64,000 bases of DNA from Methylobacterium platani (GTDB taxonomy: Bacteria; Pseudomonadota; Alphaproteobacteria; Rhizobiales; Beijerinckiaceae), in assembly GCF_001653715.1 (NCBI RefSeq), contig NZ_LWHQ01000047.1:124001-188000 (forward strand), read 5' to 3'. Position numbers and translations under genes: made by a program. Below, piece by piece: positions 7,761 through 15,337 of this stretch. Below the pieces are notes generated by a model, which was not told the origin of the DNA, did not search any database, and was given only the letters and a program-made list of their open reading frames with translations. Each line of letters opens with the position of its first letter. The first letter of the stretch is position 1.

Positions 7761-8282
7761 TCAGAGCGTCGCGACGGGGGCCGGGGAAAGGGTGGCCGGC
7801 ACGACGTCTCCGGCATCGGCCACGCAGCGGCTCGGCAGCAGGCGGCGCGCCTCGTGGCCCGCAAGGCCGCTGATCGCGCCCTCGCAACCCTCCAGCATCC
7901 GCCGCCCGGTCTGGCTGGCGGCGGCCGGCTCGCGCTGCGCCACCGGGCTGCCGGCGCGCTCGCGCACCGTCACGTGGGGGAGCGCCGTGTCGCGGGCGAC
8001 GAGGGTGGTGTTGCGGGTCGTGTCGGCCTGGTAGACGACGTCGCCGGCGGCGTTGCGCAGGATGACCTTGGCGGCGCCGAGGCCGGTGATCTCGACCGCG
8101 ACCGGAACCTGCGCCTTCGCGGCCGGGCGGACCAGCGCGAGGCGATCGCCCTTGATCGCCGCCTGCTCGACGCCCGCCGGACGGGCGAGCGCCTCGACGG
8201 AATGCTCGATCAGGGGCTGCCCGACCAGAGCCAGGAACGCGGCCGGAACCGTAATGCCGAGGAAGAAGTGCGGGCGGAGCAT
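7761..8282 (-). CDS. Predicted exported or membrane-anchored hypothetical protein, EcfG-controlled
   Basis: Encodes 173 aa from ATG 8282 (MLRPHFFLGI...). The N-terminus is a signal peptide or anchor (FFLGITVPAAFLALVG). The remainder is soluble, with a beta-rich stretch (QVPVAVEITGLGAAKVILRNAAGDVVYQADTTRNTTLVA) that could be a periplasmic domain, and two late cysteines. A longer in-frame start at 8336 is rejected because an EcfG-type promoter -10 element lies at 8322-8325, inside that extension. GAGGG precedes ATG 8282. No family recognised. Confidence 0.65.
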   Translation of the reverse strand: MLRPHFFLGITVPAAFLALVGQPLIEHSVEALARPAGVEQAAIKGDRLALVRPAAKAQVPVAVEITGLGAAKVILRNAAGDVVYQADTTRNTTLVARDTALPHVTVRERAGSPVAQREPAAASQTGRRMLEGCEGAISGLAGHEARRLLPSRCVADAGDVVPATLSPAPVATL

Positions 8283-8321
8283 ACGCAGGGCCCTCGGGGC
8301 GAAGCTTGAGAATGCTTCCTT

Positions 8322-8347
8322 AACGCGCTCCCCCACGAAGTAGTTCC
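8322..8347 (-). promoter_or_regulatory. EcfG-type promoter upstream of the exported protein gene
   Basis: On the minus strand GGAAC (8347-8343), 17 bp, CGTT (8325-8322). Transcription would start near 8315, 30 bp before the ATG at 8282, and excludes the longer upstream start. Confidence 0.7.
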
Positions 8348-8588
8348 CGCGCCCGTACCCGAACGGGACAGTTCATGCCGAGAATGCCGGATACCCCGTC
8401 AACCCCTCGTTAACCGACGCCCGCACCGGGCCGGGAAGGCTCAATCGAAGCAATTTCGCCACAGGCAACGAAAAATATGCCGCAGGCGCGACTGCGAGGA
8501 ACCAATCCGGCGGGTTTCCCGTTGATACGGCAACCCGGCCACCTGGTCCTCCCCGCATTCCCCTTGTGCATTGGCCGGAAACTCTTCC

Positions 8589-8616
8589 AACGGGCCGGAT
8601 CCTGATCCGGCCCGTT
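8589..8616 (+). terminator. Rho-independent-like hairpin with T-rich tail
   Basis: AACGGGCCGGATC (8589-8601) pairs perfectly with 8604-8616 around a 2 nt loop and is followed by CTTTCGT on the plus strand. No gene ends just before it on this strand, so it may end an unannotated transcript. Confidence 0.55.
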
Positions 8617-8965
8617 CTTTCGTATTGATCGCCCGCTTTCAGTTACAGCCAAGTTCAGCCGAAGATCGCGGCCGGGCGGTCGCCCTCCTCCGATGGTCGG
8701 CCCCGCCCCTCCCTTCGATGGCCCGAGCCGGCCGGCGACGCCGCCGCGAGCGGGACTGCGTCGGCGCCGTGGGAGCGCGCCCCGCGACGGTCAAGGGGCA
8801 TCCGGTGCGCCCTCCCCCACGGTCGCGGCAAGACGGGCCCGCGGTGATCGGCGGGACGCGCCGGAGAGACACCCATTCTCGACAGGCCCGGACCCTCGAG
8901 GGAGAAGCGACGTCGCGCGAGCCCGCGCCTGATGGCTGGAACATCAAACGCGCCGCTTGAAACGA

Positions 8966-9006
8966 CGAAGGCCCGGCACCCGCCTGACGGCGGGCCCGGG
9001 CTTTCG
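8966..9006 (-). terminator. phyR terminator hairpin
   Basis: CGAAAGCCCGGGCCCGCC on the minus strand pairs with CGAAGGCCCGGCACCCGCC across a TGAC loop with one or two mismatches. It starts about 36 bp after the phyR stop codon and is followed by TCGTTTC. Confidence 0.65.
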
Positions 9007-9041
9007 TGGGATGGCGTTATGCGTCGGTCGGCGGCGCGCCC

Positions 9042-9845
9042 TCAGGCGCTGGCGCGGGCCTCGCGCCGGCGGGCGCTCTGCTGGAAGAACAGCGCCTGGC
9101 TGATCACCGCCGAGACGTTGGCGGGCTGGAACGGCTTGGCGATGAGGAAGGCCGGCTCCGGCCGCTCGCCGGTGAGGAAGCGCTCGGGATAGGCGGTGAT
9201 GAAGATCACCGGCACCTCGAACGACTTCAGCAGGTCGTTCACCGCGTCGAGGCCCGAGGAGCCGTCGGCGAGCTGGATGTCGGCGAGGATCAGGCCCGGG
9301 CGCTTGGTCGAGGCGAGCTTGACCGCCTCGGTGCGGGTGCGGGCGACGCCGGTGACGTTATGGCCCAGACCCTCGACCAGAGCCTCGAGGTCCATGGCGA
9401 TCAGCGGCTCGTCCTCGATGATGAGGATCTCAGTCGCCATGTCGGCGGCGAGCTCGCGGCCGGCCTCGTCGACGAGGTCGCGCACCTCCGACACGTCGAC
9501 GCCCAGGATCGTCGCGGCATCCTCCTCGGAGAAGCCTTCGAGGCAGGAGAGCAGGAAGGCCTGGCGCGGCAGCGGGGTGATCTGGCCGAGCCGCACCTCG
9601 GCCGGCAGGTCGTGCTGCGTCTGCTCGGTCTGGCCGTTGACGGACAGCGAGTTCCAGATCCGGGTGAAGACGCGGAACAGGTCGGCCTTGACGTTGGTGC
9701 TGCGCCCGAGGGTCTCGGGCTCGTTCACGAGCGTCTCGAGCGTCGCGGCCACGTAGGCATCGCCGGCCACCTGGCTGCCCGTCAGGGCGCGCGCGTAGCG
9801 ACGCAGGTAAGGCAGGTGTTGCACCACGAGTTGTGCTGTCGACAT
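9042..9845 (-). CDS. phyR: General stress response anti-anti-sigma regulator PhyR
   Basis: Encodes 267 aa with the characteristic two-part layout. Residues 1-135 form a sigma-factor-like domain (LPYLRRYARALTGSQVAGDAYVAATLE, and the sigma4-like LPRQAFLLSCLEGFSEEDAATILGVDVSEV). Residues 140-260 form a receiver domain with acidic pocket IIEDEP, phosphoacceptor aspartate in LILADIQLADG, Thr in FITAYP and the IAKPF lysine. Phosphorylated PhyR sequesters NepR and thereby frees sigma-EcfG. It is divergent from nepR, with its own EcfG-type promoter, which predicts positive feedback. Very high confidence by family. Confidence 0.97.
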   Translation of the reverse strand: MSTAQLVVQHLPYLRRYARALTGSQVAGDAYVAATLETLVNEPETLGRSTNVKADLFRVFTRIWNSLSVNGQTEQTQHDLPAEVRLGQITPLPRQAFLLSCLEGFSEEDAATILGVDVSEVRDLVDEAGRELAADMATEILIIEDEPLIAMDLEALVEGLGHNVTGVARTRTEAVKLASTKRPGLILADIQLADGSSGLDAVNDLLKSFEVPVIFITAYPERFLTGERPEPAFLIAKPFQPANVSAVISQALFFQQSARRREARASA

Positions 9846-9892
9846 TCAGGTCCCCTTGGTGTTGTCGTTGCGCGCGTCGGCCCTCGTGCCTC

Positions 9893-9917
9893 AACGCCCT
9901 GCGGGCGCGTTCGTTCC
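9893..9917 (-). promoter_or_regulatory. EcfG-type promoter of phyR
   Basis: On the minus strand GGAAC (9917-9913), 16 bp, CGTT (9896-9893), an exact consensus match about 48 bp before the phyR ATG. Confidence 0.8.
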
Positions 9918-9927
9918 GGTCCGACAC

Positions 9928-9952
9928 GGAACTGACTGCGCCGGCGCGCGTT
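9928..9952 (+). promoter_or_regulatory. EcfG-type promoter of nepR
   Basis: GGAAC (9928-9932), 16 bp, CGTT (9949-9952), an exact match. Its -35 element lies only 10 bp from the -35 element of the opposing phyR promoter. Confidence 0.8.
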
Positions 9953-10035
9953 GTCGCCGCAAGCGCGCGACCCGGCATACCGGGCGCCATGGCATCGCCC
10001 TGTCCGCGTGTCCAGGACGGGCGAAGGGGAATTGC

Positions 10036-10275
10036 ATGATCGATGGCAAGGGGATGCGGGGCCCTCAGGTGCCTCCGGGGGAGCCGGCGCCCCAGGGCGA
10101 GGGCGAAGCCGCCGGGCCGGACCAGCCCGCCCTCGACCGCAACGTCCAGGGACGCATCGGCTCGCACTTGCGCGCCATGTATGACGAGCTGATGCAGCAG
10201 CCTATTCCCGACCGCTTCATCGATCTGCTCGCCGAGCTGGAGCGCAGCGCGACCAAGCCGACGACGGATTCGTGA
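10036..10275 (+). CDS. nepR: Anti-sigma factor NepR
   Basis: Encodes 79 aa from ATG 10036, preceded by AAGGGGA. About 37 disordered residues lead into the conserved NepR core IGSHLRAMYDELMQQPIPDRFIDLLAELE (two helices with the QPIPDRF linker, residues about 43-71). NepR binds and inhibits sigma-EcfG until phosphorylated PhyR displaces it. It is divergent from phyR. No ecfG follows, unlike in many other Alphaproteobacteria, which fits reports that in Methylobacterium the sigma gene is elsewhere. Confidence 0.95.
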   Translation: MIDGKGMRGPQVPPGEPAPQGEGEAAGPDQPALDRNVQGRIGSHLRAMYDELMQQPIPDRFIDLLAELERSATKPTTDS

Positions 10276-10338
10276 CGACGCCGCCCCTCCGGGAGAGGGA
10301 CGGCGCCGCCGTTCGATGGATCGTTTGCCGCGTGGTCG

Positions 10339-10515
10339 TCAGAGCGTCGGCGACCGGCCCCGCATCAGACCGATGACGGCCGAGATCGCGAACAGCACGA
10401 CGGCGACGAAGAAGATGAGCTTGGCAGCCTCGACCGCCGTCCCGGCGATACCGCCGAAACCGAACAGCGCGGCCACCAGAGCCACGACGAGGAACGTGAT
10501 AGCCCAACCCAGCAT
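10339..10515 (-). CDS. DUF1328 (YtjA-type) small membrane protein
   Basis: Encodes 58 aa with two hydrophobic segments: MLGWAITFLVVALVAALFGF and AAKLIFFVAVVLFAISAVIGL, linked by GGIAGTAVE. This is the whole of the DUF1328/YtjA family, inner-membrane peptides often induced by stress. GAGGGG lies nine bases before the ATG. An exact EcfG-type promoter lies about 50 bp upstream. Downstream on its strand it converges on nepR. Confidence 0.9.
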   Translation of the reverse strand: MLGWAITFLVVALVAALFGFGGIAGTAVEAAKLIFFVAVVLFAISAVIGLMRGRSPTL

Positions 10516-10567
10516 GGCGTGACCCCTCTTGCCTGATCTCTCGGCTTTCGGCCGATCGTGAGCAGAC

Positions 10568-10592
10568 AACGTCAAGCCTGAATTTGGGTTCC
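10568..10592 (-). promoter_or_regulatory. EcfG-type promoter of the DUF1328 gene
   Basis: On the minus strand GGAAC (10592-10588), 16 bp, CGTT (10571-10568), exact consensus, about 53 bp before the ATG at 10515. Confidence 0.75.
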
Positions 10593-10663
10593 GCTTTGTC
10601 GCAGGTGGCGCAACCGGGTCGGGCACCCCACATTCGGGTGGCTGCCGGTGACGGGGGCGGCGC

Positions 10664-10689
10664 GGAACCCCGGTTTCGCGCCACACGTT
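10664..10689 (+). promoter_or_regulatory. EcfG-type promoter of the 65-residue membrane protein
   Basis: GGAAC (10664-10668), 17 bp, CGTT (10686-10689), with the start codon 30 bp further on. Confidence 0.75.
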
Positions 10690-10718
10690 CTCACCGGCGT
10701 CTGGATGGAGGGTAAGAG

Positions 10719-10916
10719 ATGATCCGTTCCAATGCCCCGCGTGCCGGCCTCGCGCTGCTCGCCCTGCTGGTGGCGGGTCTTCTCACGGTCTCGCCGATGG
10801 TGGTCGCCGGCATCCTCGCCGCCCTCGGTCTCGCGGGCGCCCTCGCCGTGGCGGGTTCGCGGGCGCAGGCCCCGGCCCTCGTTCCGGTGCGTGTGCGCGA
10901 CCGCCGGCGGCGCTGA
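10719..10916 (+). CDS. Small two-helix membrane protein
   Basis: Encodes 65 aa: a short basic N-terminus, two adjacent hydrophobic helices (GLALLALLVAGLLTV and MVVAGILAALGLAGALAVAG) and an Arg-rich C-terminus (VRVRDRRRR), so both ends are probably cytoplasmic. GGAGGG lies six bases before the ATG, and an EcfG-type promoter precedes it. Function unknown; small membrane peptides are frequent in alphaproteobacterial stress regulons. Confidence 0.75.
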   Translation: MIRSNAPRAGLALLALLVAGLLTVSPMVVAGILAALGLAGALAVAGSRAQAPALVPVRVRDRRRR

Positions 10917-11039
10917 GGACCGCCCGTCCCTGCCGGTCCCGCCCGCGGGATCGGCCCTGGCGGCACGCCCCGCGGCCGCCGATCCGCTCCGCCGCCCGGC
11001 GGAGCGCTGCGCGTCATCGGTGAAGCGGGTCCCGCCGGG

Positions 11040-11243
11040 TCAGCGCTGGCGCTGCAATTCGCGCTCGCGATGGCGCAGGCGCAGCAGCAGATCGACCTGA
11101 TCGAGGGGGATGGGCTGGCCGTCCACGGTGCGCTCGTAGAGCGACCGCAACGTGCGCCCGAGCCGGTGCTGCGCCTCGACGCAGAGCGCCGGCAGTGCCG
11201 GATCCTGAACGGCTTCCCGAAACGAACTCACGTCCTGCTTCAT
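11040..11243 (-). CDS. Second NepR-like protein (putative anti-sigma factor paralogue)
   Basis: Encodes 67 aa. The core LGRTLRSLYERTVDGQPIPLDQVDLL aligns with NepR of this window (IGSHLRAMYDELMQQPIPDRFIDLL): helix, Tyr, two acidic or polar residues, Q-P-I-P, then a second amphipathic helix. It lacks the long disordered leader of NepR and ends in a charged RHRERELQRQR helix. By analogy it could bind one of the EcfG paralogues or compete for PhyR. No EcfG promoter precedes it; CtrA-like sites do. The ribosome site is weak, so the exact start is uncertain. Confidence 0.7.
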   Translation of the reverse strand: MKQDVSSFREAVQDPALPALCVEAQHRLGRTLRSLYERTVDGQPIPLDQVDLLLRLRHRERELQRQR

Positions 11244-11319
11244 CGGACCACTGGCCCCGTGACATCGCGCGGGTCCGAGGGAAGGCTGACCCGTGCCGAG
11301 ACGAGCAGTCTCACGGCAT

Positions 11320-11409
11320 ATGGTAAAGAAAGAGTTAACATTTCCTCTTCGTTCACCATACCGGGCTCGGTCGTGGCCGCCCGGCGAATCGTTCTTAGAG
11401 CTTAACCAT
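11320..11409. promoter_or_regulatory. Cluster of CtrA-like half-sites between recN and the NepR-like gene
   Basis: On the minus strand 11338-11320 reads TTAA-N7-TTTACCAT, one base from the full CtrA consensus TTAA-N7-TTAACCAT. A half-site TTAACCAT is at 11402-11409 on the plus strand. The stretch is markedly AT-richer than its surroundings and is the likely promoter of the NepR-like gene. CtrA binding is inferred from sequence only. Confidence 0.4.
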
Positions 11410-11453
11410 AAAGCAACGCCTGTCGAGGGCCGCTACGCCCGACGGCGTAACGG

Positions 11454-13127
11454 TCACGCTTCGGCACCCTGCAGCAGCCGGGCCGCAGCGGCGCGGGCCT
11501 CCTCGGTCACCGTCGCGCCCGCGAGCATCCGGGCGATCTCCTCCTGGCGCGGCATCGCGGCCAGCGGCTTCACCCGCGTGGCGACCCGGTCCGAGCCCTT
11601 CACCGCCTCCTTGGCGATCAGGAAATGGGTCGAGGCGCGGGCCGCGACCTGCGGCGCGTGAGTGACGGCGACGGTCTGGACCCGGGCCGAGAGCCGGGCG
11701 AGGCGGGCGCCGATCGCGTCCGCCACCGCGCCGCCGACGCCGGTGTCGATCTCGTCGAAGATCAGCGTCGGGGCCGAGCCCTTGTCGGCCAGCACCACCT
11801 TCAGGGCGAGCATGAACCGCGACAGCTCGCCGCCCGAGGCGACCTTCATCATCGGGCCGGGCCGGGTGCCCGGGTTGGTCTGGGCCCAGAACTCGACCCG
11901 GTCGAGGCCCGCCGGGTCGCGGGCCTCCGGATCGGTGGCAATCTCGGTGATGAAGCGGGCGCGCTCGAGCTTCAGCGGCGGCAACTCGGCCTGCACCGCC
12001 TTGTCGAGGGACGCGGCCGCCTTGCGCCGGCCCTTGCTCAGCGCCTCCGCCTTGTCGAGATAGGCCGCGTCGGCGGTGGCGAGGGCGGCATCGAGGCGGC
12101 CGAGCGCCTCCTCGCCGGCATCGATCACCGCGACGTCGCCCTCGTAGCGCTGGCGGAGTGCCGCGAGATCGTCGACCGCGACGTTGTACTTTCGTCCGGC
12201 GGCGCGCAGGCCGAACAGGCGCTCCTCGACCCGCTCCAGCTCGCGCGGGTCGAATTCCGCCGCCTGGAGCGCATCCTCCAGGCTGGTGCGGGCCTCGTCG
12301 AGGGCGACGAGGGCGTTGTCGAGGGCGTTGATGCTCGGCTCGACCAGCCCCGGGGCCTGGGCGGCGCGGCGCTCCAGCTTGCGCAGGGCCGCCGAGAGAT
12401 GGGCGGTGGGCGAGCCCTGGCCGGCGACGGCATCGAGGGCCTCGTTGAGCTCGCGGGCGACCTTCTCGCCCTGCTGCATCGCGGTGCGGCGCTCGGCGAG
12501 CTCGGTCTCCTCGCCGGGCTTCGGATCGAGGGCGGCGAGTTCCTCGACGGCGTGGCGCAGGAAGTCGACCTCCTTGCGGGCGGCCTCGACCCGGGCGCGG
12601 TGCTCGGCGAGGGCGGTGCGGGCCTGGCGCACCCGGCGCGCCGCTTCCGCCACCGCGGCCTGGCGCGCGCTCAGGCCCCCGAAGGCGTCGAGGATCGCCC
12701 GGTGGGTCGTCGAATCGGAGAGGGCACGGTCGTCGTGCTGGCCGTGGATCTCGACCAGCGCCGCCCCGATGGCGCGCAGGACCTGCACGCCGACCGGCTG
12801 GTCGTTGACGAAGGCCCGGGTGCGCCCGTCCGCGACCTGGATGCGGCGCAGGATCAGGTCGCCCTCGGTGTCGATGTCGGACGCCGCCGCGAGCGCCCGG
12901 GCCGGGTGGTCGGCGGGCACGTCGAACACCGCCGTGACCTGCCCTTGCGCCTCGCCCTGGCGCACCAGCCGCCCGTCGCCGCGGCCGCCGAGCGCCAGCG
13001 TGAAGGCGTCGAGGAGGATCGACTTGCCGGCGCCGGTCTCCCCGGTCAGGACGCTCAGGCCTTCGCGAAAGTTCAGCTCGAGCTTGTCGATCAGGACGAT
13101 GTCGCGGATCGCGAGCTGAACCAGCAT
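11454..13127 (-). CDS. recN: DNA repair protein RecN
   Basis: Encodes 557 aa, the usual length for this SMC-like ATPase of double-strand break repair. The N-terminal Walker A is GETGAGKSILLDA (about 30-42). A long coiled coil occupies roughly 160-370. The C-terminal half carries the signature SGGELSRFMLALK (about 425), Walker B LIFDEIDTGVGG and the D/H-loops AVTHAPQVAA. It is the last gene of the cell-division block, about 110 bp after bamD, and may be transcribed with it. No SOS box is evident upstream. Confidence 0.96.
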   Translation of the reverse strand: MLVQLAIRDIVLIDKLELNFREGLSVLTGETGAGKSILLDAFTLALGGRGDGRLVRQGEAQGQVTAVFDVPADHPARALAAASDIDTEGDLILRRIQVADGRTRAFVNDQPVGVQVLRAIGAALVEIHGQHDDRALSDSTTHRAILDAFGGLSARQAAVAEAARRVRQARTALAEHRARVEAARKEVDFLRHAVEELAALDPKPGEETELAERRTAMQQGEKVARELNEALDAVAGQGSPTAHLSAALRKLERRAAQAPGLVEPSINALDNALVALDEARTSLEDALQAAEFDPRELERVEERLFGLRAAGRKYNVAVDDLAALRQRYEGDVAVIDAGEEALGRLDAALATADAAYLDKAEALSKGRRKAAASLDKAVQAELPPLKLERARFITEIATDPEARDPAGLDRVEFWAQTNPGTRPGPMMKVASGGELSRFMLALKVVLADKGSAPTLIFDEIDTGVGGAVADAIGARLARLSARVQTVAVTHAPQVAARASTHFLIAKEAVKGSDRVATRVKPLAAMPRQEEIARMLAGATVTEEARAAAARLLQGAEA

Positions 13128-13238
13128 GCCACCCTTGCCGGGACGTGGAGGAGGAGATCGGGCGGGTATCTACAGCCGAACGGGCCGCGGCGCGAGTGCG
13201 CGCCACGGCCGCATGTCCGGTGGGACGCCGCGAGGCTC

Positions 13239-14141
13239 TTACTGCGCCTCGGCGGTGCGGGTGTCCATCCCGATCACGCCGCGGAACGCCTTGCTGATCC
13301 AGGACGCCTTCTCCTCGCGCGGCTGCAGGCCGCCGCTCTGGAGCAGGTTGAAGGCGTCCTTGTACCAGGGCGAGTCGGGGAAGTTGTGGCCGAGCACCGC
13401 CGCGGCGGTCTGCGCCTCGCCGGTGATGCCGAGCGCCATGTAGGCCTCGGCGAGGCGCTCCAGCGCCTCCTCGACGTGACGGGTGGTCTGGTACTTGCTC
13501 ACCACGTCGCGGAAGCGGTTGATCGCCGCCGGGAAGTTGCGCCGCTCGAGGTAGTAGCGGCCGATCTCCATCTCCTTGCCGGCGAGCTGGTCGCGGGTGA
13601 TCTGGATCTTGGCCTTGGCGTCGGCGGCGTATTCCGAGGTCGGGTACTTCTGCACCAGCTCGGTCAGCGCCACGAGGGCCTTCTCGGAGCGGTCCTGGTC
13701 GCGGGTCACGTCCGGGATCTGCTTGTAGTGCGACATCGCCAGCAGGTACTGGGCGTAGGCCGCGTCCTTCGAGCCGGGATGGCGCTGCAGGTAGCGCTTC
13801 GAGGCGGTGATCGCGTCCTCGTAGCGGCCGCCCTCGTAGTTCGAGTAGGCGGTCATCAGCACCGCCTTCCGCGACCAGTCGGAATAGGCGTACTGCTTGT
13901 CGAGGTCCTCGAACTTCTTCGTCGCGCCCTCGTAGTCGCGATCCTCGAGCTTGCCGAGGCCCTGGCTGTAGAGCTTGTCGGCCGGGACGTCGGCGACGAC
14001 CTCGGTCTTGTACTTCTCGTTCGCGAACGGATTGATGGAATCGATCGCGTCGCAGCCGGCGAGCCCCAGGCCGCATGCCGCGAGCAGCGCGGTCCGCAGG
14101 ACGGTTACCTTCGCGTCGCGAAGCGGGTGGGCGAACGGCAT
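13239..14141 (-). CDS. bamD: Outer membrane assembly lipoprotein BamD
   Basis: Encodes 300 aa from ATG 14141; GGGGAAG precedes it and the longer frame has no ribosome site. The signal peptide ends in lipobox LAGC, cysteine 30, giving an outer-membrane lipoprotein. Five TPR-like helix pairs follow (LYSQGLGKLEDRDYEGATKKFEDLD, AITASKRYLQRHPGS, ALVALTELVQKYPTSEYAADAKAKI, AAINRFRDVVSKYQTT, ALERLAEAYMALG). BamD is the essential partner of BamA in beta-barrel insertion. The position after lpxC and before recN is conserved in Rhizobiales. Confidence 0.95.
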   Translation of the reverse strand: MPFAHPLRDAKVTVLRTALLAACGLGLAGCDAIDSINPFANEKYKTEVVADVPADKLYSQGLGKLEDRDYEGATKKFEDLDKQYAYSDWSRKAVLMTAYSNYEGGRYEDAITASKRYLQRHPGSKDAAYAQYLLAMSHYKQIPDVTRDQDRSEKALVALTELVQKYPTSEYAADAKAKIQITRDQLAGKEMEIGRYYLERRNFPAAINRFRDVVSKYQTTRHVEEALERLAEAYMALGITGEAQTAAAVLGHNFPDSPWYKDAFNLLQSGGLQPREEKASWISKAFRGVIGMDTRTAEAQ

Positions 14142-14389
14142 TCGGGTTCTTCCCCAAGCAGGCGGCTTGTCGTGCCGCTGATCCACGAGCCCCTTAGCGC
14201 AGGCCGGCGCGGCGCGCCAAGCCCGTGACGGCCACACTGCCCGGAGAGCGGGCGGCCATCGGTCAGGAACCTCTTAACCCTGCGGGGCGAATAGGGCGCC
14301 AAAGCGGCGCGAAGAGGCGAAGGTTCCGCCGCTTCGCGGCGAAAGCGGCCGGCCGTTGCCTCGTTGCAACAGCCCGCGGCACCGTATTC

Positions 14390-15337
14390 CTAGAGTTCGG
14401 GCGCGTAGACCGCGGCACCGAGGCCGACGCCGAACTCGGCGAAGACCGGCTCGCGGCGGGCGGCGGCGCCCTCGACGATGGCGTAGTTCGACCGGTCGGC
14501 GAAGAGCGCGGTGAGCACCGCGACGTTGAGGCCGTGGCCGCCGCAGAAGGACTGGTAGGCGCCGAGGATCGGCAGGCCGGCGAGCGCCAGGTCGCCGACG
14601 GCGTCGAGGAGCTTGTGGCGGACGAACTCGTCCGGGTAGCGCAGGCCTTCCGGGTTGACGACGCCGCCGTCGCCGACAGCGACGGTGTTCTCGAGCGAGG
14701 CGCCGAGCGCGAAGCCGGCCTTCCAGTAGCGCTCGACGTCGCGCATCATCCCGAAGGTGCGGGCGCGGGCGATCTCGCGGCGATAGGCGGCGGGGGTGAG
14801 GGTCAGCGCCTTGCGGCTGCGGCCGATCACCGGGCTCTCGAAGTCGATCTCGACGTCGAGGTGGAAGCCGCGCTCGAACGGACGCAGCTCGGAATAGGCG
14901 CGGCCCTTCTCGGTGCGGACGGTCTTCAGCACCTTGATGAAGCGGCGGGGCGTGCCGCAGGAGGTGGTGCCGACCGCCTCGATCGCCGTCACGAAGGGAC
15001 CGGCGCTGCCGTCGAGGATCGGCATCTCGGGACCGTCGATCTCGACGAGGCAGTTGTCGATGCCGAGGCCGTACAGGGCCGACATCAGGTGCTCGATGGT
15101 GGCGACGGCGCCGGTCTCGCGGCTGCCGATGACGGTGCAGAGCTCGGTGGCGCTGACCTGGGCGTGGTGGGCCTGGATCAGGCGGTCGCGGCCATTCGCG
15201 AGGCCGGTGCGCAGGAAGGCGATGCCGTGATTCGCCTCCGCGGGATGGAGAGTGATCGAGACGGGGTTGCCGGAATGGACGCCGATGCCGGAAAGGCCCG
15301 CCGCCGAGCGTAGGGTCGTCTGCTGACTTGTTCTCAT
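14390..15337 (-). CDS. lpxC: UDP-3-O-acyl-N-acetylglucosamine deacetylase LpxC
   Basis: Encodes 315 aa from ATG 15337 (MRTSQQTTLRSAAG). LpxC is the zinc amidase that commits the cell to lipid A synthesis. Diagnostic segments are GIGVHSG near residue 20, the zinc-ligand motif EHLMSALYGLGIDN near 80, FVRHKLLDAVGDLALAG near 235-250 with the other ligands, and the C-terminal SFCGGHGLN histidine. An upstream in-frame ATG at 15388 is rejected because the family starts at the shorter one. It lies between ftsZ and bamD, as in related genomes. Confidence 0.96.
   Translation of the reverse strand: MRTSQQTTLRSAAGLSGIGVHSGNPVSITLHPAEANHGIAFLRTGLANGRDRLIQAHHAQVSATELCTVIGSRETGAVATIEHLMSALYGLGIDNCLVEIDGPEMPILDGSAGPFVTAIEAVGTTSCGTPRRFIKVLKTVRTEKGRAYSELRPFERGFHLDVEIDFESPVIGRSRKALTLTPAAYRREIARARTFGMMRDVERYWKAGFALGASLENTVAVGDGGVVNPEGLRYPDEFVRHKLLDAVGDLALAGLPILGAYQSFCGGHGLNVAVLTALFADRSNYAIVEGAAARREPVFAEFGVGLGAAVYAPEL

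Larger units (their letters stand above)
8283..9041. other. 759 bp region without a convincing gene
   Basis: It contains the EcfG-type promoter at 8322-8347, a free-standing terminator hairpin at 8589-8616 and the phyR terminator at 8966-9006. Short open frames here have no family signature or ribosome site. The 8350-8590 part is slightly less GC-rich, has several small inverted repeats and ends in a terminator, so a small RNA is possible but unproven. Confidence 0.5.

Noticed and set aside
8350..8620. Possible 6S or other small RNA ahead of a free terminator
   Set aside because: Small hairpins and a terminator are present, but no recognisable 6S bubble or promoter, so not called as an RNA gene.
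10276..11039. ecfG next to nepR
   Set aside because: Only two short membrane peptides are present; no sigma2/sigma4 motif.
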